From Metabacillus sp. KUDC1714 (lineage in GTDB: Bacteria > Bacillota > Bacilli > Bacillales > Bacillaceae), in NCBI RefSeq assembly GCF_014217835.1, contig NZ_CP055263.1:1240001-1304000 (forward strand): a stretch of 64,000 bases of DNA, read 5' to 3'. Every line of letters begins with the position of its first letter. Position 1 is the stretch's first letter. The position numbers were made by a program, and so were the translations under genes. Shown piece after piece: positions 47,121-55,391 of this stretch. Under the pieces are notes generated by a model that saw nothing but the letters and a program-made list of their open reading frames with translations, was not told where the DNA came from and did not search any database.

Positions 47121-47931
47121 TTAATGTCTTTGATCAATTTCCTGCTCTAGTACGTTGAGAAACTCTCGTTGTTGGAGAAGCATTTGAATATACATTTTTA
47201 GAGTAACCAAATGGCTTTGATACAGTGTTTTCTTAAATGGATTCCGTTTTGCTGCCTCTTTTAACTTCAATGCCTTTTCGAAAAACCAACCATATGATCT
47301 CTTTCCTCCTAGACCATGCATCTCCTTAGCTAATTCATCAGTTTGTACCTTCAACACGTCATCAGAAGTAGGATAGGTGAGTAAAGTCTTTAATGATATA
47401 GGAGAATATAAATTACTAAAAACCCCTTTATATTCAGGGAAAACTTGATCAAGAATGGTTTGAAACTGTAGTTTAAGTTGAACATAATTGCGGGTTAATG
47501 AATCGTGTTGTCTACTCAAATTTCTCAAGTTCATGGTTTGAACACTCTTACGATGAAACGCTGTTAAGTCTTCTTTGTAGTACAGTTCACACAAATGTTT
47601 CGCATCAGCAGGATCCGACTTCACTTTTCGAAGTCTACTTTTTTTCGTTTCGTAAGAAACAACCGGATTTACTAAGTAGTAGGTAATTTTTCTTTCCTCA
47701 AGATACTGTAAAATCGGTTCGTGGTAATGACCTGTAGATTCAAAAATGATGACTGGTTCAGCGTCAGCGTGTCGTTCTACCTCTTTATAAAATACATAAA
47801 AATCACACAGTCCATTAGTGTCATGCTTAAACTTAAAGGTCTTTCCATAGTCCATAGGGATGCTTTCTTGCCAGGAAAGCTTGAACTTGGCTTTCTCCTT
47901 TTGCGACATCCAGGCCAATCACTGGATCCAT
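47121..47931 (-). pseudogene. IS110 family transposase, frameshifted and missing its C-terminal domain
   Basis: The true start is ATG at 47931 (MDPVIGLDVAKGESQVQAF), carrying the first Asp of the DEDD RuvC-like domain; Glu (IIFESTGHYHEP) and two Asp (KSDPADAKHLCEL) follow. The frame breaks at a 7-bp tandem duplication, TCCATAG twice, at 47844-47857; removing one copy restores HPYGKTFKFKHD in frame. At the 3' end a second frame change follows LEQEID, and the Transposase_20 domain with the catalytic serine is absent. IS110 recombinases are about 400 residues, so roughly a third is lost. Confidence 0.85.
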
Positions 47932-48218
47932 ACTTTATCACATCTCCTCATACTAGATTTGTCGGTAGCCCCTGTCTATCTTGTAGTATCATAGCTTCGC
48001 TTGTTATGCGGGGTCTAAGCCCCAACCAGCCTCAAACATGTTTCTACAAGTAGGGGGTGGACAGTATAACGGACGGGATCTATTTGATACCAGAAGTCCC
48101 AAGGGCGCTTGCGTCCTACCCCGACTACCTAAAGAATAGCCTATAAAAAATAGGCCATCCAGATAAAAAAACAATCTGGATGACCTTATAATACGAAGGG
48201 CGCTTTTCCGGAGTAACG
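47932..48218 (-). other. non-coding 5' end of the IS110 remnant
   Basis: About 190 bp upstream of the IS110 start is GC-richer and structured (GGGGTCTAAGCCCC near 48010, GGGCGCTTGCGTCC near 48103). Two hairpins follow: GCCTAT/ATAGGC near 48139-48154 and CATCCAGAT/ATCTGGATG at 48155-48182. In IS110 elements the non-coding end 5' of the transposase encodes the bridge RNA, so this stretch may preserve one. The assignment is inferred. Confidence 0.4.
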
Positions 48219-48266
48219 AAAAAAGTCCAATTTCTCAATTTTAATGCTGAGAAATTGGGCTTTTTT
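48219..48266. terminator. strong terminator-like hairpin near the right end of the cassette
   Basis: AAAAAAGTCCAATTTCTCA, a ten-base loop, TGAGAAATTGGGCTTTTTT forms a long stem with T-runs on both strands. It lies just inside the right terminal repeat and would insulate the cassette from outside transcription. Confidence 0.8.
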
Positions 48267-48279
48267 ATATTTACTTATA

Positions 48280-48327
48280 GTGCAAAATAACGCTTAAAAT
48301 ATATGCAAAATAACTCCTAAAGTGACA
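48280..48327 (-). repeat. right terminal inverted repeat of the cassette
   Basis: Read inward on the minus strand: TGTCACTTTAG, GAGT, TATTTTGCA, TATA, TTTTAAG, CGT, TATTTTGCAC. It agrees with the left end at 39 of 48 positions, and the submotif spacing is also 23 bp. Confidence 0.88.
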
Positions 48328-48348
48328 TATAATTCTAGTAATCTTTCA

Positions 48349-48390
48349 AAAAAATATCCCAATAAGGTTCACCTTATTGGGATATTTTTT
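48349..48390. terminator. terminator of the TRAP operon
   Basis: AAAAAATATCCCAATAAGG, a four-base loop, CCTTATTGGGATATTTTTT is a perfect stem with T-runs on both strands, 37 bp past the dctM-like stop codon. Confidence 0.92.
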
Positions 48391-48426
48391 AAAAAAGTTG
48401 GTTAAAGAAAATTTCATCTTTGTTTA

Positions 48427-49701
48427 TTACTCAGTGAACCAACTTAATGGAACAGTCACTAATTCAGGGAATAGAACTAATAGTATCAAGATCCCCAGCT
48501 GTACTAATAAGAATGGCATGATCCCCTTAGTAATATCAACAATACTAATTTTGCTGATGCCACACCCAATATAAAGTACGGTTCCAACTGGAGGAGTAAT
48601 TAATCCAATCGATAGATTAATAACCATTAATAACCCAAAGTAAACTGGATCAATGCCAACAGCGGTCACTACAGGAAGTAGTACTGGAGTAAAGATTAGA
48701 ATTGCAGGTGTTAAATCCATTACACAACCAACAACCAGCAAGAAAAGCATAATAATCAATAATAAAATGGTCGGATTGGTTGTAAGGCCACTTAAAAACT
48801 CAACCAATTCTCTAGGTATTTGTGCAACAGTGATGGCATAACCTGAAACAACAGCGGTAGATGCTACAAACATAACGATACCTGTTGTTTTTGCAGTATC
48901 CACAAACACATTAGACAACTGTCTCCATTTAATTTCTCTATAGAAAAAGCTAATAATCAATGCATAAATTGCTGCTACTACTCCCGCTTCTGTAGGAGTA
49001 AAAATGCCACCACGAAGCCCTACAATAATAATGACTGGAAGCATAAGCGCCCAAAAAGCTCGTATTAAGGCTGTCCATTTTTGTTTAGCCGTTGCTTTTG
49101 GCACTGTTTCACTTTGATCTTTTTTTGATACAAAGTACCAAACAACTACAAGTCCTACAGCAATTAAGATTCCTGGAACGATACCTGCCATGAATAATTG
49201 TGTAATTGAAACGCCTCCAACTACTCCAAATAAAATCATTGGGATACTTGGTGGAATAATTGTACCAATGATCCCTGTTGCTGCAACAAGACCTGTTGAA
49301 GAGTTTTTGTTATAACCTTTTGCAATCATCATTGGAATTAAGATCGCACCTAGTGCTGCTGTATCTGCTACAGCTGACCCTGACAACCCTGCAAAAATAA
49401 CACCTGACATAATGACAACATATCCAAGTCCGCCTCTAATATGCCCTACAAATGCACTCGCGAATTCTACTATTCGCTTTGAAACACCACCAGCATTCAT
49501 GATTTCACCGGTTAGGATGAAGAATGGAATGGCCATCAATGAAAAGTTATTTGCCCCTTTTACTAAATAATCACCCAGAATACCAGTATCAAATAAACCT
49601 AGCACAGCTAGCATGACTATCGCACTGCTTAGCATAGAGATGGCAACAGGAACTCCTATTAGAAGGAAAAGAAACAAGGTTAGCAAAAATACTAAGATCA
49701 T
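48427..49701 (-). CDS. TRAP transporter large permease (DctM-like)
   Basis: The 424-residue integral membrane subunit has about 12 hydrophobic segments and is the transport channel of a sodium- or proton-driven TRAP system. Family motifs include GVPVAISML, GSAVADTAALGAILIPMM, GIIGTIIPPSIPMILFG and LITPPVGTVLYIGCGI. Its ATG overlaps the small-permease stop by four bases. It is the last gene of the operon. The substrate is probably a sugar acid, given the kinase and aldolase upstream. Confidence 0.93.
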   Translation of the reverse strand: MILVFLLTLFLFLLIGVPVAISMLSSAIVMLAVLGLFDTGILGDYLVKGANNFSLMAIPFFILTGEIMNAGGVSKRIVEFASAFVGHIRGGLGYVVIMSGVIFAGLSGSAVADTAALGAILIPMMIAKGYNKNSSTGLVAATGIIGTIIPPSIPMILFGVVGGVSITQLFMAGIVPGILIAVGLVVVWYFVSKKDQSETVPKATAKQKWTALIRAFWALMLPVIIIVGLRGGIFTPTEAGVVAAIYALIISFFYREIKWRQLSNVFVDTAKTTGIVMFVASTAVVSGYAITVAQIPRELVEFLSGLTTNPTILLLIIMLFLLVVGCVMDLTPAILIFTPVLLPVVTAVGIDPVYFGLLMVINLSIGLITPPVGTVLYIGCGISKISIVDITKGIMPFLLVQLGILILLVLFPELVTVPLSWFTE

Positions 49702-50213
49702 TTTGTGTCCCCCATTTCATTCTCAGACTTTGCCCAAAGTGGAGCATCTTGATTAAAAAATACAAAACGAATTGTTTGTACACTCGTTATGATAATCATG
49801 AGAATAGAGGCAACAATACCAGCTAAATAAAAGACTGCTTCTGGTATTCCTGTCGCAGGACCCGATACCATTTTATTGACCTCCATCATTTTGAAAAGAC
49901 CATCAATAAATAGGGTTAAAACAAATACTATTAAAGAGTTAGCTATAAAGTACAGAACTTTTTGGAATTTTCTAGGGACTGAGCTAATCAAAAGATCCAC
50001 ACCAAGATGACCTTTTTCTTTTGTTGCAACAACTGCTCCCAAAAAAACAACCCAGACGAACAAATAACGAGCAAGTTCTTCTGACCATGTAATCCCGGAG
50101 TCAAAGGCATAACGTAGAACAACGTTTAAAAACACCAGTGATACCATGGAAACAAGGATCAATATGATGACGCCATTTAATATGCTATTGAGAACTTTTA
50201 ACACTTTCTCCAT
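49698..50213 (-). CDS. TRAP transporter small permease (DctQ-like)
   Basis: The 171-residue protein has four membrane helices and the DctQ pattern (VVLRYAFDSGITWSEELARYLFVWVVFLGAVVATKEKGHLGVD). It docks the binding protein to the large permease. AGAGGTG is eight bases before the ATG at 50213; six upstream in-frame codons are not needed. Confidence 0.92.
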   Translation of the reverse strand: MEKVLKVLNSILNGVIILILVSMVSLVFLNVVLRYAFDSGITWSEELARYLFVWVVFLGAVVATKEKGHLGVDLLISSVPRKFQKVLYFIANSLIVFVLTLFIDGLFKMMEVNKMVSGPATGIPEAVFYLAGIVASILMIIITSVQTIRFVFFNQDAPLWAKSENEMGDTK

Positions 50214-50280
50214 CTTATTTTCACCTCTCAAAAATCATTCAAAGTCTACTTAAATGAACAAGATTGACTGAAGATTTTTT

Positions 50281-51300
50281 CTATTTTTGACTTTCAATTA
50301 ATTGAATGAATTCTTCTGCCCAATCGTATTTCTTATAAAGCTCTTCATAAACAGGTTCCATAGATTCCCTCAAATTAGCGATAAACTGTTCATCTGGAAC
50401 AATGATTTCAAGACCTTCCTCTTTTAAGTCTTGCTTTACTTTTTCCTCTGACTCTTGTAGCAGCTCCCACTCATAATTGGCTGATTCCTGGGCTGCTTCT
50501 AAAACGATATCCTTCGTTTTTTCATCTAAATTATCAAAAAATGTTTTATTCATAAGATAAACATTTGGACTGAACATATGATTTGTTTCTACGACATGAC
50601 TCTGTACTTCATACAATGCTGATTCTTTTAAAGTTACATAAGGGTTCTCTTGTCCATCGATAACACCTTGTTCAAGTGCAGTAAATACTTCAGACAACGC
50701 AAGTGGTTGTACATTTACCCCCATAGCATTACCCGTATTAATAAAGATAGGAATGTTAGGCATCCTTAGACGTAATCCTTTAAACTCTTCTTTTGATTCA
50801 ATAGCCCGATTGGATGATACAACACGGAATCCATTTGCTGTCCATGCGATTGGTTCCACCCCGAGTTCTCGGAAGGATACAGAGATTTCCTCTCCTACTT
50901 TACCGTTCAAAATACGTTTTGCTTGGTCATAACTATCAAACAAATATGGCCATTCGACAGCCCCGATTTTCGGATTTGCTGTTTGTAAACCCATCCCTGT
51001 GATTGCCATTTGAATTGATCCAATGCGTGCACCGCTAGTGAATTGTGCTTCATCTCCAAGCTCATTTGCTGGATAGATTTCCACTTTGTATTTTCCATTT
51101 GTTTTTTCTTCAATAATAGGTTTAAACTTTTCTTTAAGTGCAATATTTTGCGGATGTGTTTCTGAGAAATAGTGTGCAATTTTAATAGTAGTAACTCCGT
51201 CTGAATTAGCTTTCCCTGCTGTTTCCAGCAAGGTACAGCCAGTTGTCATGAAGAGGCATGCTGTTGCAATAATACCAGCTAAAAACGCTTTCATTTTCAT
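50281..51300 (-). CDS. TRAP transporter solute-binding lipoprotein (DctP-like)
   Basis: The 339-residue protein has a lipoprotein signal ending MTTGC (Cys22), then the DctP fold: IKIAHYFSETHPQNIALK, VEIYPANELGDEAQFTSGARIGSIQMAIT, the substrate-binding arginine region LKGLRLRMPNIPIFINTGNAMG, and ALEQGVIDGQENPY. The conserved arginine in LRMPN binds the substrate carboxylate. GGGAGGG precedes the ATG at 51300; the 14-codon upstream extension is rejected. Confidence 0.92.
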   Translation of the reverse strand: MKMKAFLAGIIATACLFMTTGCTLLETAGKANSDGVTTIKIAHYFSETHPQNIALKEKFKPIIEEKTNGKYKVEIYPANELGDEAQFTSGARIGSIQMAITGMGLQTANPKIGAVEWPYLFDSYDQAKRILNGKVGEEISVSFRELGVEPIAWTANGFRVVSSNRAIESKEEFKGLRLRMPNIPIFINTGNAMGVNVQPLALSEVFTALEQGVIDGQENPYVTLKESALYEVQSHVVETNHMFSPNVYLMNKTFFDNLDEKTKDIVLEAAQESANYEWELLQESEEKVKQDLKEEGLEIIVPDEQFIANLRESMEPVYEELYKKYDWAEEFIQLIESQK

Positions 51301-51367
51301 TAAAAGCCCTCCCTTATCTTGAAAGTAGAGGCAGGATAGCATATTACTCTCCTGCTTAGAATATTAA

Positions 51368-52006
51368 TCAATCTCTTGCATTGCGAACCGCTTCGACAAA
51401 TAGTGTTGCCTTTTGTTCTAGGTCAATGAAATACTGATCATTCATTAATTTCTTTGTATTTACAAGTGAGCTTCCGATTCCAGCCGCCACTGCTCCGGCT
51501 TTAATATATTCTCCTACATTATGCACATCAAGCCCACCTGTTGGCATTAATGGGATTTGCGGTATTGGTCCATGAATGTCCTTTAAATAGCTTGGACCAA
51601 ATACATTTGCAGGAAACACCTTTATTATATCAGCACCATTTTCATAGGCTGTTAATATTTCCGTTGGTGTTAAAGCACCAGGTATACTAATAACTCCATA
51701 GCGTTTTGTAATTTTTATTGTTTCAATATTCACAGTTGGAGAAAAGATAAATTTGGCACCTGCCATTATCGCTGAACGTGCTGTTTCAGGGTCAAGCACC
51801 GTTCCTGCTCCAACTATCACCTCATCACCCATCTCGCTTGAAACCCTTTGAATCAATTCTAATACTCTTGGAGTTTCTACGGTGATTTCAAGAGTCTTTA
51901 CACCACCAGCTTTCAAAGCTCTAGCGATTGGGACAATATTTTCAGGTTCAGCACCACGGATTACAGCTACAATGCCGTTTTCTTTAATCTTGTCTAGTAA
52001 GTTCAT
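51368..52006 (-). CDS. eda: KDPG / 4-hydroxy-2-oxoglutarate aldolase
   Basis: This class I aldolase cleaves 2-keto-3-deoxy-6-phosphogluconate to pyruvate and glyceraldehyde-3-phosphate. The 212-residue barrel shows GIVAVIRG, VGAGTVLDPETARSAIMAGAKFIFSPTV with the Schiff-base lysine, and IKVFPANVFGPSYLKDIHGPIPQIPLMPTGG. The ATG at 52006 is preferred because AGGTGG lies seven bases upstream, while the first ATG is too close. It works with the adjacent kinase on imported sugar acid. Confidence 0.93.
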   Translation of the reverse strand: MNLLDKIKENGIVAVIRGAEPENIVPIARALKAGGVKTLEITVETPRVLELIQRVSSEMGDEVIVGAGTVLDPETARSAIMAGAKFIFSPTVNIETIKITKRYGVISIPGALTPTEILTAYENGADIIKVFPANVFGPSYLKDIHGPIPQIPLMPTGGLDVHNVGEYIKAGAVAAGIGSSLVNTKKLMNDQYFIDLEQKATLFVEAVRNARD

Positions 52007-52026
52007 CACCATACCACCTTGTCAAA

Positions 52027-52977
52027 TTATCGATCAACATCTTGATTTATGTTATTGAAAAGTCCTTCAATTTCTTCAGCGTCTGGAAGACCTTCAACAT
52101 CTCCATTCACAGTTGTGACAAAGGCTCCCACAGCATTAGCCTGTTTTACTGCATCTTGAAGGCATAATCCTTTTAGAAGTCCTGAAAGGAACCCAGCCGC
52201 AAAACCATCTCCGGCACCAACCGGATCTACTACCTGGTCTACTGGATATCCTGGTACAAATTCATAATCTTTATTTGTATAATACGAGGCTCCTTTTGCG
52301 CCAAGTTTAACTACAACAGTCGAAGCACCGTTATTCAAATAGCACTCGGCTATTTTTTTAGGATCACTTTCTCCAAACATAAACTCACCTTCGGAAATAC
52401 CTGGTAGAACGATATCTGCTTTAGAAGCGATATTTAAAAGAACACTTCTTGCTTTTTCTTCACTCCAGAGTTTCCTCCTTAGATTTGGATCAAAAACAAC
52501 TTGCACTCCATTCATTTTTGCAATTTCAATCGCTTCCAAAATTGTGTCTTCACAAGAGTCACTTAAGGCTGGAGTAATGCCTGTAACATGGAGGTACTTT
52601 GCCTTCGCAATATATTCACCATCTAAATCTACTTTTGATAATGCACTTGCTGCAGAGCCTCTTCGATAATAGTAGACTCTTACATCATTTGCTCGACGAA
52701 GTTCCTTGAAATAGATCCCTGTAGGTAGTGTTTGATCTACTTTCACTCTGCTTACATCAACGCCTTCACCTTTAATAAAGGAAACCAGCGCTTTTCCAAA
52801 CTCATCATTCCCTACTTTGCTAATCCAGCCTACCTGATGTCCTAATCTCGCCAAACCAATAGCAACATTTGATTCAGCTCCACCAAACTTCATGGAAAAC
52901 TGATTAGCATATCTCATAAATCCAGTTGTGTTAGGTGTAAAGAGCACCATTGTTTCTCCTATTGTTACAACATCCAT
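52027..52977 (-). CDS. kdgK: PfkB-family sugar kinase (2-keto-3-deoxygluconate kinase-like)
   Basis: The roughly 316-residue ribokinase-family protein has FGGAESNVAIGLARLGH (substrate side), DPNLRRKLW and the anion-hole motif DPVGAGDGFAAGFLSGLL with the catalytic Asp. Its place beside KDPG aldolase argues for KDG as substrate; a fructose-type PfkB paralog is the alternative. Several starts lie within four codons (GTG 52986 to ATG 52977); the ATG at 52977 is taken. Confidence 0.85.
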   Translation of the reverse strand: MDVVTIGETMVLFTPNTTGFMRYANQFSMKFGGAESNVAIGLARLGHQVGWISKVGNDEFGKALVSFIKGEGVDVSRVKVDQTLPTGIYFKELRRANDVRVYYYRRGSAASALSKVDLDGEYIAKAKYLHVTGITPALSDSCEDTILEAIEIAKMNGVQVVFDPNLRRKLWSEEKARSVLLNIASKADIVLPGISEGEFMFGESDPKKIAECYLNNGASTVVVKLGAKGASYYTNKDYEFVPGYPVDQVVDPVGAGDGFAAGFLSGLLKGLCLQDAVKQANAVGAFVTTVNGDVEGLPDAEEIEGLFNNINQDVDR

Positions 52978-52996
52978 TACCATCACACACCATTTC

Positions 52997-54009
52997 TTAA
53001 TTTTGACTTAAGTAGTCGTATACAGTTTGAGTAACAGGGACACCATTAATAAGCCTTTCCTCTTCTCGTTGCTGCTCTGGTTCTCCTGGCACCATCACTT
53101 TAGTGAACCCTTGAGCAGGCGTTGTATGATGAATTTCATCTATCATTCTATCCATATTTTCTAAGAAGGCTTCGCTTTCTGTAAATACGGCTGGGTTAAT
53201 TACAAACATGAAATGCCCTAGTTTACGTTTTTTATCGTAATCCCCATACATTGTAGTAATATGAGGGCCAAAAGCTGATCCCGTTAAAAGGCCTGATAAT
53301 ATATCAACTACCATTGCTAGACCATATCCTTTTGGACCAGCGAAAGGTAATAAAGCATTTACCTCATGAGGATCAGCAGTTGGTGAACCGCTTTCATCAA
53401 CACCCCAATCACTTGGTATAGATGTTCCCGCTTCTCTCGCATGAAGCACTTTACCAAAAGCTACATTACTAGTTGCCATATCTAAAATGACTGGCTTATT
53501 TTTTTAGCTGGGAAACCGTATGCAATTGGATTTGTACCAAAATAGGGTTCTGCACCACCAAAAGGGACTACCACTTTATCAGTATGTGTAACTGCCATTC
53601 CAACAAATCCTTGCTCTGCCGCTTGGTTAACAAAATAAGATAATGCACCGCAATGACTACTGTTTATAACAGCAACTGTACCAATACCATTCTTCCTAGC
53701 AAGCTCGATCGCGTGATCCATTGCTTCTTTAGCGATAACATGCCCAATCCCATCATCACCATCAAAAATAGCAGAAGAAGGACCAGTACCTTTAATTGAG
53801 AATTCAGGATTTGGATTCAAACCTCCTTCTAATAGACGTTTTACATAGTGCTCTGTTCGCAATACACCGTGTGAACTTACACCTCTCAAATCAGCATGAA
53901 CAAGTACATCGGCAACGATTTTAGCGTGCTCCTCTACTAATCCACCTTTAACTAGCTTATTGATTACTAATTCTTTTAATTTTTCGTGATTAACATTTGT
54001 AGTTGTCAT
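52997..54009 (-). pseudogene. Ldh2/malate-dehydrogenase family oxidoreductase, single-base frameshift
   Basis: Two open frames together cover one NAD(P)-dependent dehydrogenase of about 337 residues of the 2,3-diketogulonate reductase / malate-L-lactate dehydrogenase family. The N-terminal part has [13 protein letters not shown] and [12 protein letters not shown] with the catalytic His; the C-terminal part has ATSNVAFGKVLHAREAG and FAGPKGYGLAMVVDIL. They are separated at a run of seven A bases (53499-53505); an eighth A would give [15 protein letters not shown] in frame. It could be a real mutation, slipped-strand variation or a sequencing error. GAGGG precedes the ATG at 54009. Confidence 0.88.
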
Positions 54010-54488
54010 ATAAATTCCCTCTTTTTAATTTAGTCAATGTTTTTTCAACTGTGTTGCGAAATACAAGAAAATTGGACCATATTGGATGTGGCTCACACCA
54101 TTTAAAACGCTTACTTTTTAGTTTTTAATATACATAGTTTCAATCATCAGCGGATGAATTGCTGATTGAAAAACGTAGAGTAAGAGAGTCTACATTAATA
54201 ATTGAATTCTGAATTTAATAGTGTAAGCAGCTCATGCAATCAGAAATATATTTTAATATTCCGAAATGTGATATGTAACATTTCACACTTTACATGTTAT
54301 GAACTAATATTATAGCTTTCTAGTTTATTCGTCAATTCTTTTATAAAAAATTTAAATAAAAGTTTATTATTATTGTCATCTATGTTATTAACTTGCATAA
54401 GAAATTGACTATATTTATCAAATTATCCTATAATTTATTAAAAGATGTTACATGTAACATGTTAATTATAACTATTAGGAGGGTTACT
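54010..54488. promoter_or_regulatory. divergent control region with FCD-regulator operator
   Basis: ATGTTACATGTAACAT at 54445-54460 is a perfect 16-bp palindrome located just downstream of a promoter, TTGACT (54405-54410), 18 bases, TATAAT (54429-54434), that drives the regulator gene. Related half-sites ATGTAACAT (54273) and ACATGTTAT (54292) lie nearer the catabolic operon. The pattern fits autoregulation plus control of the divergent TRAP/eda operon by the GntR protein. Confidence 0.75.
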
Positions 54489-55178
54489 TTGGCCGAAATG
54501 ATTGAAACTTCAGCTCTTGCTACACAAATATATAAAGTACTTCGAAAAGAAATAATTAGTGGGATTTTTGCCCCCGGAGATAAATTAGATATAAATGAAT
54601 TAGCAAATAAATATGGCGTTAGCCGATCACCCGTAAAAGAAGCAGTTAATCAATTAGTACACGAAGGTTTAATTGAAATATTACCACGGAAAGGAACTTA
54701 CATAACCCAATTACGTTTCAAAGATTGTATGGAAGCATTAGATGCTCGATTTATGGTTGAAACATGGGCCGCAGCACAGGCAGTTAAGCTTGTATCAGAT
54801 GAACAGATAGGTAATTGGAACCAAATAATTAAAAAAATGGATGCATTATTGGTCGTACAACCCTTTTCGTATGAAGCATACAGTAAACTTGATATGGAGT
54901 TTCATCAATTATTAGTGCAATGGACTATGAATCAAAAGGTTCAAAACATTTATTATTCAATTAATCCACTTATTTCATTGGCACGAGTTGGTTACAGTGA
55001 GGTTTTTGAACACAGCTTAAAAAGACATAAAGATCATCATAATATGCTAGAAGCTTTAAAAAATCGTGATCTCTCCTCCTTAATTGATGCATTGCAACAA
55101 CACAACCATACCTTAAAAGAGGACACTAAGTTACATTGGAATGAACAATTGTATGGACCAATTGATGAATCCAATTAA
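54489..55178 (+). CDS. GntR/FadR family regulator (FCD domain)
   Basis: The 229-residue protein has a GntR winged helix (IYKVLRKEIISGIFAPGDKLDINELANKYGVSRSPVKEAVNQLVHEGLIEILPRKGTYI) and an all-helical FCD effector domain with metal-ligand positions in LDMEFHQLLV and HKDHHNMLEAL. The start is TTG at 54489, six bases after GGAGG; 32 upstream codons are open but cross the promoter and operator. It is divergent from the sugar-acid operon, which it probably represses until a catabolic intermediate binds. Confidence 0.88.
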   Translation: MAEMIETSALATQIYKVLRKEIISGIFAPGDKLDINELANKYGVSRSPVKEAVNQLVHEGLIEILPRKGTYITQLRFKDCMEALDARFMVETWAAAQAVKLVSDEQIGNWNQIIKKMDALLVVQPFSYEAYSKLDMEFHQLLVQWTMNQKVQNIYYSINPLISLARVGYSEVFEHSLKRHKDHHNMLEALKNRDLSSLIDALQQHNHTLKEDTKLHWNEQLYGPIDESN

Positions 55179-55341
55179 TATCACCCTTTACTTTTTTATA
55201 AAGGGACATATCTTCTAAACAGGGAAACAATTCCATGATAAATTTGAATATACCTATCTTATTAGAGCGGTGGGATAAAATTGATCGTTTCGATAATTGC
55301 CAATCAATCCAATGATCGACTCCTTTTTCCTTCTACAAATT

Positions 55342-55383
55342 AAAAAAGATCCCCTTTGCTTATTAAATACCTAAAGGGGACCT
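55342..55383 (-). terminator. terminator of the mannitol operon
   Basis: On the minus strand AGGTCCCCTTT, a loop, AAAGGGGATCT is followed by TTTTTTAA, just past the mtlD stop. Confidence 0.88.
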
Positions 55384-55391
55384 AATTCTTT

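Larger units (their letters stand above)
44612..48327. mobile_element. 3.7-kb mobile insertion cassette with 48-bp terminal inverted repeats and 8-bp target duplication
   Basis: Both ends start TGTCACTTTAG and contain TATTTTGCA twice, 23 bp apart; the 48-bp ends agree at 39 positions. TATAATTC occurs immediately outside each end (44604-44611 and 48328-48335). The interior holds an S66 peptidase gene, a DUF6886 gene, a GNAT gene and an IS110 remnant, but no intact transposase. TG-starting ends with repeated submotifs and a short target duplication resemble DDE transposases of the IS21 or Tn7/Tn552 type; this family assignment is inferred. The element would have to be moved in trans. Confidence 0.85.

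Noticed and set aside
24151..48327. Common origin of the AATTTTGCAA arrays and the TATTTTGCA submotifs in the cassette ends
   Set aside because: They share only TTTTGCA, an easy match in AT-rich DNA, and the spacing differs (21 versus 23 bp).
54100..54120. cre-like sequence near the TRAP operon promoter, and another near 33206
   Set aside because: Both match only about 12 of 14 consensus positions.
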